Positions 59,110 to 64,000 of a stretch of 64,000 nt of DNA are shown here, piece by piece. Source of the stretch: Bog-950 sp046329535 (GTDB lineage Bacteria; Bacteroidota; Bacteroidia; Chitinophagales; LD1); NCBI GenBank assembly GCA_046329535.1, contig JAXLUN010000001.1, positions 838,694-902,693 on the forward strand, given 5' to 3'. A program made the translations under genes and the position numbers. The notes beneath the pieces were generated by a model that worked only from the letters and a program-made list of their open reading frames with translations, did not search any database and was not told where the DNA came from. Numbering within the stretch: the first letter of the stretch is position 1; each line of letters begins with the position of its first letter.

Positions 59110-60567
59110 TTATACCAGGTCAAATTTTTCTGCTTCAAACTTTTCAGTTCTCTTCATAAATGTGAAGGTGAAACCGGGCCACAGCGTTACATTCTTTCCG
59201 CTTTGGGTTTGATACCAACTGTGGCATCCGCCCTTTTGCCATACCGTTTTTGCCAGCTTGGTCTGAATATCTTCATTAAACTCAGTCTGAGTCGTTTTTT
59301 TCACATCTACCATTCGGGCATTTTTCTTTTTCATGGCAGCTAAAGTTTCCATGATCAGCTTGACCTGCGCCTCAATCATCAATATCATCGAGCTATGACC
59401 TAATCCGGTATTGGGGCCTACCACCAAAAACATATTCGGAAAGCCCGACACAAAAGTGCCCAGATAAGCCTCGGCTCCGTTGCGCCAGCATTCGTTCAAA
59501 TCCATGCCGTTTTTACCTCTTACCGTAAATCGATTTATCTCCTCTGCAGCCTGAAAACCCGTGGCAAATACAATAGCATCTACCGCACGTAGTTTACCAT
59601 CGGTGGTTATTACACCTGTTTCGGAAATTTGTTGAATGCTGTCTGTAATCACATCTACATTTGGCAACTGAAGCGCCTGATAATATTCGTTCGATAACAG
59701 TACCCGTTTACATCCCATCACGTAATTGGGGGTAAGTTTTTTGCGCAAGGCTTCGCTCTTTACAGTCTTATTGATATAGCGCAGCGCCAGGCGGCTAAAA
59801 AACTTCAACAAGCCCGGGCTTTTTACAAAAGCAAAAGCCATTAACTCATGAGTCCAGTATAAGCGGGTGCGGTGCAGCGCCTGTGCAAACGGCACATAGT
59901 TATACATCCACCTACGCAGGGCCGAAATTTCTTTATCCGGTTTAGGCAAAATCCACGGTGCGGTGCGCTGGTATAGGTTTAACTGCTTCACCCAGGGGGC
60001 AATGGCCGGCACAATCTGTATAGCGCTGGCACCGGTTCCAATCACGGCCACCGTTTTACCTTTTAAATCATAGTGATTATCCCATTGGGCCGAATGGAAT
60101 TTTTTTCCGGTAAAATCATCTATTCCTTTAATATCGGGCAATGACGGCTGGCTCAATCCACCCGAGCACGATATCACTACACGGGCCTCATACTTTTTAC
60201 CGGGGGCCGTTTCAACGGTCCAGATACACCCGGCCTCATCAAACACAGCACTCACAACCGGGGCACCAAACTCAATATGTTTTTTTACATCATACTTATC
60301 TGCACAATGCTCCATGTATTGCAGTATCTCCTGCTGCGGGCCAAACTGCCGGCTCCAGTTGGCATTGGGCTCAAACGAATAAGAGTATAGGTGCGATTCA
60401 ACATCGCAGGCAGCGCCCGGATAATGATTATCGTACCAGGTGCCCCCCAACCGGTCGTTTCTTTCCAGAATCACAAAATTGTTTTCGCCCTGTTCTTTTA
60501 GTTTTATGGCCGCACACAAACCGGCAAAGCCGGAGCCTATTATCAATTGGTTAAATGGGTTATTCAT
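59110..60567 (-). CDS. Flavin-dependent Baeyer-Villiger-type monooxygenase
   Basis: 485 residues from the ATG at 60567; an upstream ATG at 60594 adds nine residues with no family match. FAD Rossmann motif LIIGSGFAGLCAAIKLKE, then the BVMO fingerprint F-x-G-x3-H-x3-W in FTGKKFHSAQW, then the NADPH Rossmann motif VIGTGASAIQIV. Uses NADPH and O2 to insert oxygen beside a ketone, or an analogous oxidation. DTPGATA-type FATGFQ motif is present (FATGFQAAEEIN). It is a single gene, and the substrate is unknown. Confidence 0.9.
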   Translation of the reverse strand: MNNPFNQLIIGSGFAGLCAAIKLKEQGENNFVILERNDRLGGTWYDNHYPGAACDVESHLYSYSFEPNANWSRQFGPQQEILQYMEHCADKYDVKKHIEFGAPVVSAVFDEAGCIWTVETAPGKKYEARVVISCSGGLSQPSLPDIKGIDDFTGKKFHSAQWDNHYDLKGKTVAVIGTGASAIQIVPAIAPWVKQLNLYQRTAPWILPKPDKEISALRRWMYNYVPFAQALHRTRLYWTHELMAFAFVKSPGLLKFFSRLALRYINKTVKSEALRKKLTPNYVMGCKRVLLSNEYYQALQLPNVDVITDSIQQISETGVITTDGKLRAVDAIVFATGFQAAEEINRFTVRGKNGMDLNECWRNGAEAYLGTFVSGFPNMFLVVGPNTGLGHSSMILMIEAQVKLIMETLAAMKKKNARMVDVKKTTQTEFNEDIQTKLAKTVWQKGGCHSWYQTQSGKNVTLWPGFTFTFMKRTEKFEAEKFDLV

Positions 60568-60882
60568 ACCCGTAAAAGTATCTAAGCCCCGCAAGTTTGC
60601 AACATGATTTATAACCCATACCTGTACGGGAGGGTTTACCGGGTTAAGGCCTGCACGTAACTAACCGCCCATTCCGGTGCAACAGAATGTGACAAAACTA
60701 CAGCTTTGCCCTTTTCCCTTGCTCCTTACGCAGCTAAACATCTGTTTGGTATCAATCCGTTGAGCTAAATTCAGTTACTCGGCTTATCCAATTGCTTATA
60801 CCTACTCTGGCCAAACCAACTTAAGGGAGATTTCATAAAAGCCTGCACCCAAAATCTTGCGCGATATTTTTACTTTCGCCCT

Positions 60883-61179
60883 ATGTTGCTCAGCACTCAG
60901 ATAGACTCGGTTATTGAAAAGGCAAAGAAATTGCGGCATGTCAACCAATCCTTACTTTCAAAAAATCAATTGCTCGAAAACGACATCAAAGCGCTGAAAG
61001 AACAATTAGCTGACGAAGCCAGAAAAATAGAAGAATTAAATAATAAGATTAAAATAATTAAGTTAGCGCACAATATGAGTTCTTCTACACCCGAAGACAC
61101 TAATATTACAGAACTTAAAAGAAAAATAAACGAGTATATCAAGGAAATAGACCATTGTATAACCATGTTGAATGATTGA
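60883..61179 (+). CDS. Short coiled-coil protein upstream of zapA
   Basis: 98 residues, essentially one long coiled coil (SVIEKAKKLRHVNQSLLSKNQLLENDIKALKEQLADEARKIEELNNKIKIIK) with a short charged tail. The place directly before zapA, sharing one base with it (TGATG), and the shape recall ZapB, the ZapA partner; the sequence does not prove it. A cell-division accessory is the best guess. Confidence 0.65.
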   Translation: MLLSTQIDSVIEKAKKLRHVNQSLLSKNQLLENDIKALKEQLADEARKIEELNNKIKIIKLAHNMSSSTPEDTNITELKRKINEYIKEIDHCITMLND

Positions 61180-61481
61180 TGATGGGAGAGAAAAATGAAA
61201 CGGTTAATATAAATGTTTTGATTGCGGAGCGCCTCTATCCCTTAAAGGTATCGAGGACAGATGAAGAAAAAGTGAAGAGTGCAGTTTTACTGGTGAATGA
61301 AAAAATAAAAGAGTACCAGACTCTGTATGACGGCAAAGACAAGCAGGATTATATGGCTATGTGCCTGCTTAACTTCGCAGTTGAACATCTTAATCTTCGC
61401 CATACCACGCAGCAAAACGACCGTTTACTGGAAGAGAAAATATCACAGTTAGAAGAAATTCTGCTGGATTCAGCTAAATAA
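61179..61481 (+). CDS. zapA: Cell division protein ZapA
   Basis: 100 residues from the ATG at 61179 (MGEKNETVNINVLIAERLYPLKV); a TTG three bases earlier is an alternative. ZapA head: VNINVLIAERLYPLKVSRTDEEKVKSAVLLVNEKI, then a coiled coil. ZapA stabilises FtsZ bundles at the division ring. The start base is shared with the stop of the coiled-coil gene. Ribonuclease Y follows after 124 bp. Confidence 0.9.
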   Translation: MMGEKNETVNINVLIAERLYPLKVSRTDEEKVKSAVLLVNEKIKEYQTLYDGKDKQDYMAMCLLNFAVEHLNLRHTTQQNDRLLEEKISQLEEILLDSAK

Positions 61482-61605
61482 ATCTTCCGCCTTTTCACCT
61501 CCCTTCTCCGTTCTTCATAACAAGAAGTAACAGCCTTTTTTTAAACAACAATCAGACTGATAATTATCCGATAACTATTTTTAATCATCATAAATAAACA
61601 CCCCA

Positions 61606-63213
61606 ATGGACAACACAATCATCATAATCATTGCAGCGGTCATCGCTGTTGTGGCTGCGATTGTGGGTTTACTGGTGGGGCGCTCTATTACCCAAAAAAG
61701 CAATTTGGATGTAGAGAAAAAAGCGGAAGAAGAAGTTTCAAAAAAACTTGCCGAAGCTCAAGCCACAGCCGATAAACTCATAGCCGATGCCAAACGAAAT
61801 GCCGAGAACGTAAAGAAAGACAAAGAGCTACAGGCTAAAGAAAGTTTTATTCAGCTAAAGAGCAAACACGAAGCAGAAGTAGCCGAGCGAAACAAAAAAG
61901 CCATTGAAAAAGAAACCCAGGTTAAACAATTACAAACTGAAGTATCGCAACGAACAGCCGAGATTTCAAAAAAGGAAAAAGAGGTTGATAGCCTGAAAGA
62001 AAACCTGAACAAGCAACTGGAGTTAGTGAACACTAAAAACGAGCAGCTGAAAAAGAGTCACGAAATATTTGTCAGCAAGCTGGAGCAAATCAGTGGGTTA
62101 ACCAAAGAAGCGGCTAAACAGGAATTGGTAGAGACGATGACCAAAGAGGCCGAAACGGCAGCCTTGTCATTAACCAAAACATTAATTGACGAAGCTAAAA
62201 GCAAGGCAAATAAAGAGGCCAAGAAAATTATTATACAAACCATTCAGCGCACCGCTGCCGAAAATGCGATTGAAAATACCGTATCTGTATTTAACCTGGA
62301 CAGTGATGAACAAAAGGGACAAATTATTGGTAGAGAGGGGCGAAACATCCGGGCACTGGAAGCTGCCACCGGTTGTGAGTTTGTAGTGGATGATACACCC
62401 GAAGCAATTATCATATCCGGTTACGACCCCATTAGAAGAGAAATTGCCCGTCTTTCATTGCAGCGTTTGGTGGCCGATGGAAGAATTCACCCGGCCCGAA
62501 TTGAAGAGATTGTAGCCAAAACCAAAAAGCAGTTAGAAGAACATATTCTGGAAATTGGTGAAAGAACCGTGATTGACATGGGCATTCAGGGTCTGCATCA
62601 GGAGTTGATTCGTTATGTGGGTAGAATGCGTTTCCGTTCCTCTTATGGACAAAATTTATTACAGCACAGCCGTGAAGTAGCCAACCTTTGTGCCACCATG
62701 GCTGCTGAGTTGGGCTTAAATCCAAAACTGGCTAAACGTGCCGGTTTGCTACATGACATTGGCAAAGTGCCCGATGAAGAAAGCGAATTGTCGCATGCCT
62801 TATTGGGTGCAAAGCTTTGTGAAAAGTACGGAGAACATCCGGCCATTGTCAATGCCGTTGGTGCACACCATGATGAAATGGAAATGAAGTATGTCATTTC
62901 TCCTATCATTCAGGCCTGCGATGCTATATCCGGAGCAAGACCGGGTGCACGGAGAGAAATTATGGAAGGCTATTTGAAACGTATCAAAGATCTGGAAGCG
63001 TTGGCTCAGGCATTTGACGGAGTAGATAAAGCTTATGCCATACAGGCCGGAAGAGAACTTCGCGTAATTGTAGAAGCCGACAAAATTGATGACAAGATGA
63101 GTGAAGAGTTATCATTCACCATCTCGCAAAAAATCGAAAAAGAAATGACTTATCCCGGTCAGGTAAAAGTAACGGTGATAAGAGAAAAGAGAAGTGTAAG
63201 TGTAGCCCGATAA
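61606..63213 (+). CDS. rny: Ribonuclease Y
   Basis: 535 residues. An N-terminal membrane anchor (IIIIIAAVIAVVAAIVGLLVG) and a long charged coiled coil (about 30-200) are followed by a KH domain (GQIIGREGRNIRALEAATGCEFVVDDTPEAIIISGYDPIRREIARLSL), then an HD domain with LLHDIGKVPDEE and the metal-binding H-D pairs. Initiates mRNA decay by endonucleolytic cleavage at the membrane. The coiled-coil/zapA/rny order places it in a cell-division neighbourhood. A clean terminator follows at 63260. Confidence 0.96.
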   Translation: MDNTIIIIIAAVIAVVAAIVGLLVGRSITQKSNLDVEKKAEEEVSKKLAEAQATADKLIADAKRNAENVKKDKELQAKESFIQLKSKHEAEVAERNKKAIEKETQVKQLQTEVSQRTAEISKKEKEVDSLKENLNKQLELVNTKNEQLKKSHEIFVSKLEQISGLTKEAAKQELVETMTKEAETAALSLTKTLIDEAKSKANKEAKKIIIQTIQRTAAENAIENTVSVFNLDSDEQKGQIIGREGRNIRALEAATGCEFVVDDTPEAIIISGYDPIRREIARLSLQRLVADGRIHPARIEEIVAKTKKQLEEHILEIGERTVIDMGIQGLHQELIRYVGRMRFRSSYGQNLLQHSREVANLCATMAAELGLNPKLAKRAGLLHDIGKVPDEESELSHALLGAKLCEKYGEHPAIVNAVGAHHDEMEMKYVISPIIQACDAISGARPGARREIMEGYLKRIKDLEALAQAFDGVDKAYAIQAGRELRVIVEADKIDDKMSEELSFTISQKIEKEMTYPGQVKVTVIREKRSVSVAR

Positions 63214-63259
63214 ATGGGGTTCACTTCCTAATCTATACAGATACAACGTTTTCAACATT

Positions 63260-63286
63260 AATCCTGTCTTTAACCAAGACAGGATT
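63260..63286 (+). terminator. Terminator after rny
   Basis: AATCCTGTCTT (63260-63270), loop TAACC, AAGACAGGATT (63276-63286), followed by TTTTTGTTTTTT. A strong intrinsic terminator 47 bp after the rny stop. Confidence 0.88.
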
Positions 63287-63355
63287 TTTTGTTTTTTGAG
63301 GTGTTTATCGTATTTTACACCAACTTAACTCAGCCCGATAATAATTATAGAATTC

Positions 63356-64000
63356 ATGAAGAAATTTTCGCTCTACCTGATATTGTTTTTTGGTTCTTTT
63401 TCGGCTATTGCACAGAACTATACCATACTGGGTAATGCATCATCTATTACAGGTTGTAATTGCTATAGACTTACGCCCGATGCCAATGACCAGGCCGGTG
63501 CTATTTTTCAGAATCAAACACTGGATTTGACCAACTCTTTCGACTTTACTTTCAATGTCTTTTTGGGTTGTAACAACGGTAACGATGCTGCCGATGGAAT
63601 TGTTTTTGTACTGACCAACAATCCAAACGGACTGGGTTCCGGTGGCGGTGGCTTAGGATATGGAGGAAATAATCAGCCTTTTTCTTTAGGGGTAGAGTTT
63701 GATACGTACGAGAACGGTAACGTAGGCGACCCTTCTTATGACCACATAGGCATAGAATCAGCAGGAAATACCAATCATAACGTAGCGGGTGCCGTTCCTG
63801 CATTAACCAATTCCGGCAACATTGACAATTGTCAGTGGTATTCGGTACGTATTGTTTGGAATGTAAACACCGGTACCTATTCTGTATACTTCAACGGAGT
63901 TCTTCGCCAATCGGTTTCTATGCCCAATATGGTAAATAACTACTTTGGCGGTAACCCGATTGTAAACTGGGGATGGACAGCCGGTACAGGTGGCGGAACC
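63356..64000 (+). CDS. Secreted L-type lectin-domain protein (partial, cut by window end)
   Basis: 215 codons are visible and remain open at the end of the window. A signal peptide (MKKFSLYLILFFGSFSAIAQ) precedes an L-type (legume-like) lectin domain: SFDFTFNVFLGCNNGNDAADGIVFVL, GVEFDTYENGN, CQWYSVRIVWNVNTGTYSVYFNGVL. These are the acidic loop and beta-strand patterns of Lectin_legB-like domains in Bacteroidota surface proteins, which often carry repeats and a sorting domain further on. The rest of the protein lies outside the window. Confidence 0.85.
   Translation, partial: MKKFSLYLILFFGSFSAIAQNYTILGNASSITGCNCYRLTPDANDQAGAIFQNQTLDLTNSFDFTFNVFLGCNNGNDAADGIVFVLTNNPNGLGSGGGGLGYGGNNQPFSLGVEFDTYENGNVGDPSYDHIGIESAGNTNHNVAGAVPALTNSGNIDNCQWYSVRIVWNVNTGTYSVYFNGVLRQSVSMPNMVNNYFGGNPIVNWGWTAGTGGGT

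Overview
The window looks like chromosomal DNA of a member of the Bacteroidota, probably of the Chitinophagia, Sphingobacteriia or Flavobacteriia type; the sequence alone does not settle the class. The evidence is a TonB-dependent receptor with a carboxypeptidase-like regulatory domain, a type IX secretion sorting-domain remnant, several -7 boxes of the form TAnnTTTG, Bacteroidota-type hypothetical families (DUF6913, DUF2141, DUF2202, DUF3365) and ribonuclease Y beside ZapA.

Left part (1-18.8 kb) is mostly housekeeping: an Asp-box beta-propeller protein and a LolA-like protein, aconitase, a MacB-type permease, a translationally coupled accA/DUF6913/dapA group, a TonB receptor, a TPR lipoprotein flanked by inverted repeats, a 1-kb gene-free stretch holding 21-bp tandem repeats, and a biotin-dependent acyl-CoA carboxylase pair of the methylcrotonyl-CoA type.

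The middle (about 18.9-39 kb) is visibly more AT-rich (hand counts: 24301-24360 about 32% GC, 16021-16080 about 55%) and is a nitrite-to-nitrous-oxide respiration island. It contains a Crp/Fnr regulator with an N-terminal cysteine cluster, norCBQD, a CopD-like membrane protein, and a leftward operon porin-nirK-nirV-sco. A tightly packed nine-gene operon follows: nadA, nadB, a heme-copper-oxidase-like membrane protein, a tyrosine phenol-lyase-like enzyme, a diheme cytochrome, a shortened CopD-like paralogue, a QueD/PTPS-like enzyme, a radical SAM protein and a glycosyltransferase. Matching FNR-type sites (CTGAT-N4-NTCAT) lie upstream of norC, of the porin/nirK operon and of nadA, so one regulator may switch all three. 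No nosZ, nar or nap is present.

From 39 to 50.3 kb a patatin-like gene is followed by a 12-gene leftward operon headed by a small His-containing membrane protein. It includes a TetR regulator, DUF2202 and DUF3365 proteins, a cupin and a TolC/adaptor/RND pump, with a palindrome in the promoter spacer that is a good operator candidate. At 50.3-54.7 kb there is a mobile-looking module: a GH20 remnant, two frameshifted small genes, a zinc-ribbon protein, a MerR-like protein, a 67-residue protein and a large serine recombinase whose reading frame runs into tRNA-Glu. A 24-nt near copy of the 3' end of that tRNA sits at the left edge of the AT-rich island, but inverted.

The right part (54.8-64 kb) is chromosomal again: a Y-family polymerase, pgk, a PhoD-like phosphatase, a Baeyer-Villiger-type monooxygenase, a coiled-coil/zapA/rny cluster and the start of an L-type lectin-domain protein cut by the window end.
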